Below the pieces are notes generated by a model. It was not told the DNA's origin, ran no database searches, and saw nothing but the letters and a program-made list of their open reading frames with translations. The position numbers and the translations under genes are program-made. From Haloplanus sp. (GTDB taxonomy: Archaea > Halobacteriota > Halobacteria > Halobacteriales > Haloferacaceae): 46,108 bases of DNA. The DNA lies in assembly GCF_028275055.1 (NCBI RefSeq), contig NZ_JAQCNJ010000021.1, positions 1 through 46,108 on the forward strand, read 5' to 3'. This document shows, one piece after another, positions 16,864-23,555 of the stretch (the first letter of the stretch is position 1; each line of letters starts with the position of its first letter).

Positions 16864-18501
16864 TTAGAACTGCCGTTCGAAGGCGTTGATCGCCTCGTCG
16901 GTTCCGACGACGATGAGCACGTCCTCGCGCTGGATCGTGGTATCCGGGCCGATATCGCTGATGACATCCCCGTCGCGCTTGATCGCAATCACGGTACAAC
17001 CGGTTCGACTCCGGATATCGGCTTCCTTGATCGTCACGCCACCGAGTTCCGGCACCTGTGTCCGGATGGTCTCGACCTGCTGCTCCAACGACACCACGTC
17101 GTGACTCCCGACGAGCTGTGAGGCGGACATCCGGCCGGTCACCCTCGCCAGTGACAACACGTAGTCGGCCCCGGCGCGATACGTCTTCGAGATGTTCGCC
17201 TGCGCCTCAACCCTGGCGAGGATCTGTGTGTCGGGTGCGAGGTCACGGACCACGAGCGTGACGAACTCGGTCATCGTGTCGTCCGGCAGCGCAAGAACCA
17301 CGGTCTCAGCCCCCTCGACACCGGCGGCGGTGAGAGTTTCCGGCTCGGTCGCGTCGCCAACGACATCGACATCGTCGGTGTCCTCAAGATCGATGACCGT
17401 GTACGGAAGCCCCGCATCATCGAGCTCAGCGGACACGGTCTGACCGACCTGCCCGCATCCGACGATGATCGTCCGGCCGGCCGCGAAACCGCGAACCGAT
17501 GTCTGTGTCATGTCGGCGAGCTGATCCAACTGATCGGCATGGCCGGAGGCGAGCAGAATGCTCCCCTCGACCAGCTCCGTATCGGGTGGCGGTGCTGCAA
17601 TAAACTCGCCGCGGACCCACAGCCCGATGACGTTTGCTCCCGACCGTTCGCCGATGCCGCTATTGGCTAGTGACATGCCCGCGATCCGGCTCCCGCGTCG
17701 GATCGAAATCTCCGCTAACTGCAGGCTCTCCCCGATTTCGATCACCTCGGTCATGCGGGTTCTCGCAGCCGCCGATACCTTTGCGGCGAGGCTCTCGCCC
17801 AGCAACGACCGGGGCGAGAGAACGGTGTCGGCCCCGGCCAACCGGTGGTACCGCTCCGTCTCCGGACTCTCGATGACGCTGATAACGGGCACGTCGTCGG
17901 TAAGCTGCTTTGCGGCCAAGACGATGCTCGCGTCGACCTGGTCGGACTGGTCTGCAAACAATGCACGGGCCGAAGGCAGGCGGGCAGCCTCCAGCCCGTC
18001 CACCGATTCGGGGTTCGCCCGAATGACACGCTCTCCGGCCTCGTACAGCAGGCCAGCCCGCTCGCGGTCCGGTTCGACGATCACGTACGGCACATTACTG
18101 GCCTCGAGTTCCCCGATGAGTTCGTCCGCACGTGTCGTATCCGAACAGATCACGACATGGTCGGTGAGTGACGTCTCCAGTTTCTGTGGCGTCGTCGTAG
18201 ACAACGCGTTCTCCACGACCGGCGCCACAAACACCGGTAGCGCGCCAACCAGTAACGCCATCCCGACCAGATCGGCGACGGTGATGAACGCCTGCATCTC
18301 CGGGCTCTCCCACGGGGCATCCCCCCCGAATCCGGTCGTGGTGAACATCTCGACGGCAAACTGGATGGAGTCGAGAAGCGTTCGGGGTCGTCCCTCGTAC
18401 ACCCGCATCCCCGTCTGATACCCGATCGCGGTCAGGACAATCGCCGCGAGTAAAACGAACAGGTATCCGATTGCACGTCGTTTCCAAGTCTGAGCGACCA
18501 C
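16864..18501 (-). CDS. Two-TM potassium-channel-like protein with two RCK (TrkA-N/TrkA-C) domains
   Basis: About 545 residues from a GTG start. TM1 is at about 13-30, a pore loop with TTTGFGG at about 54-60, and TM2 at about 77-102. Two RCK units follow. The first nucleotide-binding region (HVVICSDTTRADELI) lacks the usual GxGxxG, while the second (TIIVGCGQVGQTVSAEL) keeps it. Each is followed by a TrkA-C-like region (QLAEISIRRGSRIAG and GGVTIKEADIRSRTG). Such proteins gate K+ flow in response to nucleotides or ions. The filter TTGFGG differs from the classic TVGYG, so the selectivity is uncertain. The frame is open up to 18699 but has no Met after the low-complexity start; GTG at 18501, just before TM1, is my best guess. 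Confidence 0.82.
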   Translation of the reverse strand: MVAQTWKRRAIGYLFVLLAAIVLTAIGYQTGMRVYEGRPRTLLDSIQFAVEMFTTTGFGGDAPWESPEMQAFITVADLVGMALLVGALPVFVAPVVENALSTTTPQKLETSLTDHVVICSDTTRADELIGELEASNVPYVIVEPDRERAGLLYEAGERVIRANPESVDGLEAARLPSARALFADQSDQVDASIVLAAKQLTDDVPVISVIESPETERYHRLAGADTVLSPRSLLGESLAAKVSAAARTRMTEVIEIGESLQLAEISIRRGSRIAGMSLANSGIGERSGANVIGLWVRGEFIAAPPPDTELVEGSILLASGHADQLDQLADMTQTSVRGFAAGRTIIVGCGQVGQTVSAELDDAGLPYTVIDLEDTDDVDVVGDATEPETLTAAGVEGAETVVLALPDDTMTEFVTLVVRDLAPDTQILARVEAQANISKTYRAGADYVLSLARVTGRMSASQLVGSHDVVSLEQQVETIRTQVPELGGVTIKEADIRSRTGCTVIAIKRDGDVISDIGPDTTIQREDVLIVVGTDEAINAFERQF

Positions 18502-18776
18502 AAGTCGTACTATGATAGACTGATGTATGAACGGTGTTATCTTTGTCGGTACTTCCGGCGCAGGAAACGCCAACACGTCGATAACCCCTGTACGCCCCCG
18601 ACTCGCAACCGGCACAACCCCGGGGGTGGGGGGCGAACAGTACTGCGGAGGCTTCCCCGCCGCGGACGAACGGCCTACTGCACAGCACACACAGCACATC
18701 CGCCTCGGAGGTCAACCGCGCCGAGCCGTCACGCGGGCGTGAATCAGGTAGCAACTTTGTTCGGATGTAACACACT
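18502..18776. other. Intergenic between divergent genes
   Basis: No coding frame was accepted. It includes a G-run (CCCCGGGGGTGGGGGG) at about 18618-18633 and the upstream regions of both flanking genes. Confidence 0.35.
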
Positions 18777-18799
18777 CTTTACTGTAAAGCACGTTTTAC
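18777..18799 (+). promoter_or_regulatory. TATA box inside inverted repeats, likely operator of the XRE pair
   Basis: CTTTAC-T-GTAAAG at 18777-18789 is an exact inverted repeat, and a third half-site TTTTAC follows at 18794-18799, giving GTAAA-6-TTTAC. The TTTACTG part is also correctly placed (about 28 bases upstream) to be the TATA box for the ATG at 18808. A protein bound here would hide the TATA box. Confidence 0.6.
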
Positions 18800-18807
18800 A
18801 ACCCACG

Positions 18808-19245
18808 ATGAGCGAGGAACTCACCGCGTCGACACGGGTCGAGAAGCGCAGGTGGTACAGAACGTGGATACACAGGTCCGTCGGAGTCGGGTGTATCGGG
18901 TTCTTTTTTGCAACCGCGGTGTGGATGTTCACCGAAGATCCGCTGGCCCTCTATGCGGGGCTTGGGGTGTACTGGCTGGGATGTCTCGGCATGGGACTCG
19001 GATACTGGGCCTCACCGGTGTCGCTCAGCGACGAATTCGAAAAACAACTACAATGGGACGCAACACAACTGTCGTCTACGGTCATTGTCGTCGCCGTCAT
19101 CGTCGGGATTCCGGCAGACACCGTTCTCAGCGTGACCGGCACCTACACCGCCCCTGCCGCCATCCGGGGCGCAATCTGGGGATATCTCCTGTTGGTGCTT
19201 CTTTTCGGAGCCAGCCACTGGTACGTCAAACGAACGTACGAGTGA
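18808..19245 (+). CDS. Four-TM membrane protein paired with XRE regulator (DUF2178-like)
   Basis: A 145-residue membrane protein with four predicted helices: about 24-42, 46-66, 83-104 and 112-135. It resembles the DUF2178-type proteins that often sit directly upstream of a tiny XRE repressor in archaea and Firmicutes. A short basic N-terminus (VEKRRWYRTW) precedes helix 1. I chose the ATG at 18808, not the one at 18523, because the TATA/operator lies just before it and the longer frame encodes a Cys/Arg-rich non-family segment. It is followed 13 bases later by the regulator, so they are one transcript. Its biochemical role is unknown. Confidence 0.75.
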   Translation: MSEELTASTRVEKRRWYRTWIHRSVGVGCIGFFFATAVWMFTEDPLALYAGLGVYWLGCLGMGLGYWASPVSLSDEFEKQLQWDATQLSSTVIVVAVIVGIPADTVLSVTGTYTAPAAIRGAIWGYLLLVLLFGASHWYVKRTYE

Positions 19246-19258
19246 GCGCGGAACGTCG

Positions 19259-19468
19259 ATGAACAACGAGATCACCACCTACCGTGAACACGAAGGGCTG
19301 AGTCAAGGGGAACTCGCAGAGAGTGTTGGTGTGTCACGACAAACGGTGAATGCGATTGAGCGTGATCGGTACGACCCGTCACTGGAACTCGCGTTCAAAC
19401 TGGCGGTCTACTTTGATTGTCGGATCGAGGATCTGTTCCAACCTGACATCGAACCGGTCGGCGAGTGA
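19259..19468 (+). CDS. Small XRE-family helix-turn-helix regulator
   Basis: A 69-residue single-domain HTH protein: the start MNNEITTYREHEGLSQGELA, then VGVSRQTVNAIERDRYDPSLELAFKL, the classic helix 2-turn-helix 3 of the Cro/XRE fold (YozG-like). It ends with the short VYFDCRIEDLF tail typical of the group. It likely binds as a dimer to the inverted repeats at 18777-18799 and controls its own operon. This is inferred from the usual autoregulation of such pairs and the operator overlapping the TATA box. It is co-transcribed with the membrane protein 13 bases upstream. Confidence 0.88.
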   Translation: MNNEITTYREHEGLSQGELAESVGVSRQTVNAIERDRYDPSLELAFKLAVYFDCRIEDLFQPDIEPVGE

Positions 19469-19955
19469 GCGATTCGCGCTTTTGCGTGCCGGAGTCCTTA
19501 CGAGTCGTAAACGCGAACCCACCACCCCGGCATCGAGAGAGGTATCCGGCGGTTGTTCACCCGTAGACACCGATCAAGATTCGGAAATGGACCCGTCGAG
19601 CGGACCGCTTCAAACGATCTCATACCACATAAGTGAGCCACACGAGCGTCGAAACTGTCGATCGGAGCATATCCGTGGAGCCTCGATACGCGCTCCACTC
19701 ACACCCTGTCGTGTGCCTCCTGTCGACGATGAGCGTCGTTGTCTCCCCCGTGCGGTGTAACCGCGGTCATCCCTGACTCCGAATCGTGGCAGATCGACTG
19801 GCCGAGACACGGTTCTTCTAAAAGCGATCGAGAACGGTAGTACGGCGACCGTTGTCGGTCTCTACGCTCCTGTGATGCGTGAGGAGGGCGTGAGCGAACC
19901 GTCGACGACGGGCGACCCCGGGGCTGTCGGCAGACGGTGACCGACTATACGCCGG
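19469..19955. other. About 490 bases without a gene
   Basis: Short frames on both strands lack codon bias, and no RNA or mobile-element remnant was recognised. It lies downstream of the XRE gene and of the convergent DUF1102-like gene, so it may hold both terminators, but no clear T-run is present. Confidence 0.35.
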
Positions 19956-20609
19956 TCACGGACTGATCCGAGTGCCGTCCAACCGTCTGAGGTCCTGCCC
20001 GCGACCCCGACCGAACTGGCCGTCCGCGTCGATGGACGTCTGACTCCCGACGTCGTCCAAGTTGTCGGCCGCGACGACGGCGAAGCGTCCCTCGTAACTC
20101 CGTCCGGTGTTTGGCTCGTCCTGTTCGAGGCCGACGGTGACGGACTCGCCGACCGGGATTTTCAGCACGGTTTGTAGGGTCGAGTCGAGGAACGTACCAC
20201 TCGATCGAGGACTCTGGAATAGGAGCCGCTTGCCGGCGACCTGCGCGTAGAAGGCGCCGTTAGCGGTCGTAGACGTGTCGTCTCTGATGATGGTGAACAC
20301 GTCGCTGGTTCCTTGGTTCGTGACGACGAACAGGTCGTCGATGGCGGTGGCCGCGTTCCTGTTGATCCCTTGGCCGCCGGCGTCGGTGTTCGACACATCG
20401 ACGGCGATGGTGCCGCCGGTGTTGGTGACGAACGCGTCGGCGTTTGCGGAGTCGGCGGCTTCGAGTCCGAGGAAGGCGTTGGCGTCGTCCGCCACCTCGA
20501 CCGCGATGGACCGATTCGCGCTGACACTCGTGAACGCACCTGTCCCGGTCACAGCGGCCGCGCCGGCCGCGAGCGATCCCACACCTGCGATGAACTTTCG
20601 TCGTTGCAT
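19956..20609 (-). CDS. Secreted DUF1102-like protein with Tat-type signal
   Basis: A 217-residue exported protein. The N-terminus MQRRKFIAGVGSLAAGAAAV has a twin-arginine signal, followed by a GAFTSVSANRS segment where cleavage is likely. The mature part is acidic and beta-rich (AVEVADDANAFLGLEAAD and similar strands), as in the haloarchaeal DUF1102 family, which is often linked with surface structures. The tail is rich in Gly, Arg and Asp. It is a single gene; DUF1102 genes are often clustered with a signal peptidase and further DUF1102 proteins, which are absent here. The family call is from sequence style; the role is unknown. Confidence 0.75.
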   Translation of the reverse strand: MQRRKFIAGVGSLAAGAAAVTGTGAFTSVSANRSIAVEVADDANAFLGLEAADSANADAFVTNTGGTIAVDVSNTDAGGQGINRNAATAIDDLFVVTNQGTSDVFTIIRDDTSTTANGAFYAQVAGKRLLFQSPRSSGTFLDSTLQTVLKIPVGESVTVGLEQDEPNTGRSYEGRFAVVAADNLDDVGSQTSIDADGQFGRGRGQDLRRLDGTRISP

Positions 20610-20985
20610 TGTCGATTTTGTTTCGTCGCGCCCCGTGCCACAGCCCGATGCTGGGTCGGACGCGCTTGGTTACATATTTGTCCCTGTCCATATTGTTGTG
20701 TGGCAGTTGACCGTCCTCTATAACTGATTGCCCCGTCTTCGCGCCCTTCAAACGGTGATTGAAGCCGGATGGCCCGCGCTGACCGACCCGACACGTCGGC
20801 ACGTGGCCGCTGGAGCGACCGTTGAACGACCCGTCGGAGACCGATTGCGCGAACCCTGGGCGCGTCCGACAACGGCAGTGTCACCCTTCGAGCCGTCACC
20901 TTGCGGTGGGCACCGCCGAGTTTCGCACTGAACCCTCCCGCCGAACGTCGAAAGAAGAGCAGTCAACCTCAGGGGCACCGATGAT
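20610..20985. other. Upstream region of the DUF1102-like gene
   Basis: Contains AT-rich spots near 20671-20697 that may serve as promoter elements. There is no convincing coding frame. Confidence 0.35.
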
Positions 20986-21110
20986 TACACTCAGAGATGG
21001 CTTTTATCCGATTATCTGGACTCTTATCCAACACAAATAGCATATATTCGATAATAGTCATGTATTTATCCAACAAATTTTTATATCAAGAGTTAAACGT
21101 AATATTGAGG
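20986..21110. repeat. AT-rich island with phased TTATCC repeats
   Basis: This is the most AT-rich stretch of the window. TTATCC occurs at 21004, 21024 and 21066, spaced 20 and 42 bases apart, that is about two and four helical turns. The last two copies extend to TTATCCAACA. No gene starts within a leaderless distance. It could be a protein-binding array, a replication-type iteron relic or only AT-rich mobile-element border DNA. Confidence 0.45.
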
Positions 21111-21253
21111 CGGTCGGGGTCGGCAGGCTCCCACAGTGGGTGACAGCCATAATTGCGACATGCCATTCCAACCCGCCCACGAAAGTTCCGTTACCGCCTC
21201 GGTCTCATACCCCGTAGTTGCAAGGCCCGGCCTCAGGGACCCTCAACGACGGG

Positions 21254-21372
21254 ATGACAGAGGAGATGCCCAGCGACCGGGCCGACATGTCGTCCGAGGT
21301 GCTACAACACTGCAACGCACAGACCGAGGCGGACAGGTGAGAGTTTCAGCGGGAGTTTTTGAACAACATGTA
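21254..21372 (+). pseudogene. Integrase (tyrosine recombinase) C-terminal remnant
   Basis: The frame reads MTEEMPSDRADMSSEVLQHC, then NAQTEADR, an in-frame TGA, and EFQREFLNNM. This pattern (SDRxDMS-EVL, a few residues, then an E/R-rich end before LxN) is how I recall haloarchaeal phage-type integrases ending. Only the tail survives: a stop closes the frame at about 21215, the YDxRTEEE-like part is eroded and one codon is a stop. It lies between the AT-rich island and the HNH gene, within 1.6 kb of tRNA-Ala. The identification is from a short match and is moderate. Confidence 0.5.
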
Positions 21373-21379
21373 GCGGCGG

Positions 21380-22537
21380 TCAAAATCCGTGCAGTTCGCG
21401 GTGTTCCTGTAGATACGTCGGATGTGGTTCCACGCTACCTTCCTCGGGAAGAACCAGCGAGTTCCCATCTAACTGCTTGAACTCGTAATACCCCTCGCGT
21501 TCGGGTACATCCTTCACCAGAATCTCGTGGTCGTCAGTAAACGCGAGCCAGCCGGTATCGAACGCCCAATGGTGGAGTCGGCACAGAGCGACGCCGTTAC
21601 GAACGTCGTCCGCACCACCCTCTGACTTCGGATAGATGTGGGCGGCCTCGACCTCGGGTTGTCCGTCGGGAGCCTCCCGGCTACTGCCACAGACCACGCA
21701 GGTCCGATTGTACGCTTCTCTGACGGCCTCGATGAACTCGGAATCGCGTGCCCGACGGCGAGTTTCGGTAACGCGTTTTTGTTCCCCGGTCAGTTGCGGT
21801 TCCGAGTCAGGGTCCGGTGTACGTGACTCATCGGCTGCCGAACTCTCTCGGCTCAGTTCGGTGTTGAGATCCACGTCGTTGATTCGGTAGGTCCCATCCT
21901 CGTCCAGAAAATCGACTTCCCCCCTATCACGCAGTCGCTGAAGTGTCTGCCTGATTTTTGCTCTTACACGGTCGTTTTCGGGAAACTTGGATGCCAGTCG
22001 TTTCTCCGAGAACTCGTAGAGTTCTCCGAGATGGACGACCCGTCCATCGTGCTGTTTCCGGTACTGTGCAAGTTCCTTTCTTACAGCATCGAGCCAATCT
22101 TCGGCATCGCGTGTCATCCCGGTGTCCCGATGTTTCATGATGAACACAAGAACATCCCGACCGTCCCGCTCCACGAACTCGTAGTCCAACACGTCAACTA
22201 ACCCCTGATACTCCCACTTGTCGTCGCTCTCGGATTGGTAGAAGAAGTGGACTGGGATGCCCCCGCCGATGGCGTCGATGAGAGTAGAATTTCCGGGCGA
22301 TGTTTCGCTCTGGTCGCCTGACAGTCCCTCTCCGACGTACTCGAACCGGCCCTGTGTTACGGAGTCATCGTAGGGTCCGTCCTCGTTTGCAAACACCAGT
22401 ACGTAACGCCTGTCCTGCTGGTCCCGTCGCGGATTGATGCCGGAGATTCGGTATCCAAATCCCGTATCGAACGCCTCCTCGATTTCCTCTTGTGTGAGGC
22501 GGTCCCTGACGGAAACTCCCTCCGGAGGCGTGTTCAT
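21380..22537 (-). CDS. SRA-like / winged-helix / HNH nuclease, probable type IV restriction enzyme
   Basis: A 385-residue three-part protein. Residues about 25-135 (GYRISGINPRR, then GRFEYVGEGLSGDQ, PGNSTLID and a WEYQGLVDV strand) match the SRA/YDG-like domain of McrA-type enzymes that read modified bases. Residues about 165-220 (LASKFPENDRVRAKIRQTLQ, RLRDRG) look like the winged helix of Dam-replacing/DpnI-type nucleases. After an acidic linker, residues 280-330 form an HNH site with CVVC (280-283), AAHIYP (H300), RNG (N314) and CRLHHWAFD. A likely role is cutting modified foreign DNA. No methylase is nearby, as expected for a type IV enzyme. It lies between an integrase relic and tRNA-Ala. 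Confidence 0.88.
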   Translation of the reverse strand: MNTPPEGVSVRDRLTQEEIEEAFDTGFGYRISGINPRRDQQDRRYVLVFANEDGPYDDSVTQGRFEYVGEGLSGDQSETSPGNSTLIDAIGGGIPVHFFYQSESDDKWEYQGLVDVLDYEFVERDGRDVLVFIMKHRDTGMTRDAEDWLDAVRKELAQYRKQHDGRVVHLGELYEFSEKRLASKFPENDRVRAKIRQTLQRLRDRGEVDFLDEDGTYRINDVDLNTELSRESSAADESRTPDPDSEPQLTGEQKRVTETRRRARDSEFIEAVREAYNRTCVVCGSSREAPDGQPEVEAAHIYPKSEGGADDVRNGVALCRLHHWAFDTGWLAFTDDHEILVKDVPEREGYYEFKQLDGNSLVLPEEGSVEPHPTYLQEHRELHGF

Positions 22538-22774
22538 GTGCGTCTGCCATCCGCCCCCAAGAGCATCAAAGCACCGTCAACTCCGATGAGGGAGTGGGGA
22601 GCGACGAGACGCAGTTGAACTGATCGACAGACTGGAAGGAGGCGGCTTCCGAGACAGAAGCAAATGGGACCGGACGCGATTGCCGGTTCTCAGCAGCAAC
22701 TGCCCTCTGTGGTACAGGGGTAATCGCATGACGTAGATGCGGCGATAGATACGTGTTGAAGACGCAACCAGAAG
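22538..22774. other. Spacer between the HNH gene and tRNA-Ala
   Basis: No gene. A CAGGGGTA octamer at about 22714-22722 resembles part of the tRNA D arm, but the similarity does not extend, so it is not called an attachment-site copy. Confidence 0.35.
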
Positions 22775-22846
22775 TGGACTCGCCGGGATTTGAACCCGGG
22801 GCCTCTCCCATGCCAAGGGAGTGATCTACCCCTGATCTACGAGCCC
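22775..22846 (-). tRNA. tRNA-Ala(GGC)
   Basis: A complete 72-base cloverleaf. The acceptor stem GGGCTCG pairs with CGAGTCC and includes the G3:U70 wobble that identifies alanine tRNAs. The anticodon arm CTCCC-TTGGCAT-GGGAG shows anticodon GGC, and the T arm is CCGGG-TTCAAAT-CCCGG. The discriminator base is A and CCA is not encoded. tRNA genes are common integration sites; here the lower-GC segment and an integrase relic lie at the 3' side of the tRNA. Confidence 0.97.
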
Positions 22847-22874
22847 TGACGCATCGATTCGTACCGCGGTCCCG

Positions 22875-22881
22875 ATAATAA
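22875..22881 (-). promoter_or_regulatory. TATA box of tRNA-Ala
   Basis: The minus strand reads TTATTAT about 30 bases upstream of the mature tRNA 5' end, a good archaeal TATA box in otherwise GC-rich DNA. Confidence 0.6.
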
Positions 22882-22940
22882 GGGCTTCGACTCGTCGGTG
22901 TGTGGGTCGATCCACCCACGCTTTCGACGGCTTCGAAACG

Positions 22941-22963
22941 GTTTAGTGCCCGATTCGCGAATC
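22941..22963 (+). promoter_or_regulatory. rps15 promoter with 12-base palindrome
   Basis: GTTTAG at 22941-22946 may be the TATA box. It is followed by a perfect palindrome, GATTCGCGAATC, at 22952-22963. If used, transcription would start near 22970 and leave a leader of about 120 bases before rps15, long for a haloarchaeal gene. Confidence 0.4.
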
Positions 22964-23087
22964 AACGACTGGGAACAGCACGACCGCAACTCTGACTCGC
23001 CCGTCTGGGCTTGGGATTGCGGTAGTGCGCGACCGACAGTCGCTGGTCGCGGATTCGCTTCTGCGGTCTGTGCGGTTCCAACCAACT

Positions 23088-23555
23088 ATGGCACGAATGC
23101 ACACCCGCCGCCGAGGCTCGTCCGGGTCGGACAAGCCGGTGGCAGACGACCCCCCCGAGTGGAGCGACGTCGACGAACAGGACATCGAGGCCCGCGTGGT
23201 CGAACTCGCGGACCAGGGCCACGACCCGAGCGTCATCGGGATGAAACTGCGCGACGAGGGCGTGAAGGGGACGCCGATCCCCGACGTGACGCTGGCGACG
23301 GGCAAGAAGATCACCGAAATTCTCGACGACCACGACGCCGGTCACGACCTGCCCGAGGACCTGCGCAGCCTGATGGAACGGGCAATCGGTCTCCGCGAAC
23401 ATATGGCGGACAACGCCCAGGACCACCAGAACAAGCGCGCACTCCAGAACACCGAGTCGAAGATCCGTCGCCTGGTCGACTACTACCGCGGCGACGCCCT
23501 CGACGAGGAGTTCACCTACAACTACGAGGTCGCCACCGAGCTGCTGGAGGAGTAG
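23088..23555 (+). CDS. rps15: 30S ribosomal protein S15 (uS15)
   Basis: A 155-residue archaeal S15, longer than bacterial S15 because of the archaeal N-terminal extension (MARMHTRRRGSSGSDKP, then PPEWSDVDEQDIEARVVELA). The C-terminal part has the conserved helices with HQNKRALQNTESKIRRLVDYY. It binds the central domain of 16S rRNA early in small-subunit assembly. The ATG at 23088 is chosen because MARMH is the family N-terminus; the longer frame from 23025 is not. It is the first gene of a four-gene operon. A leader of up to about 120 bases precedes it. Confidence 0.97.
   Translation: MARMHTRRRGSSGSDKPVADDPPEWSDVDEQDIEARVVELADQGHDPSVIGMKLRDEGVKGTPIPDVTLATGKKITEILDDHDAGHDLPEDLRSLMERAIGLREHMADNAQDHQNKRALQNTESKIRRLVDYYRGDALDEEFTYNYEVATELLEE

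Noticed and set aside
18502-18699. N-terminal extension of the channel gene to 18699
   Set aside because: The added 66 residues are Cys/Pro/Gly-rich, contain no further start near TM1 and overlap the probable promoter region.
22711-22740. Possible second copy of part of tRNA-Ala (attachment site)
   Set aside because: Only the octamer CAGGGGTA is shared; the flanks diverge at once and it is not the 3' part usually duplicated.
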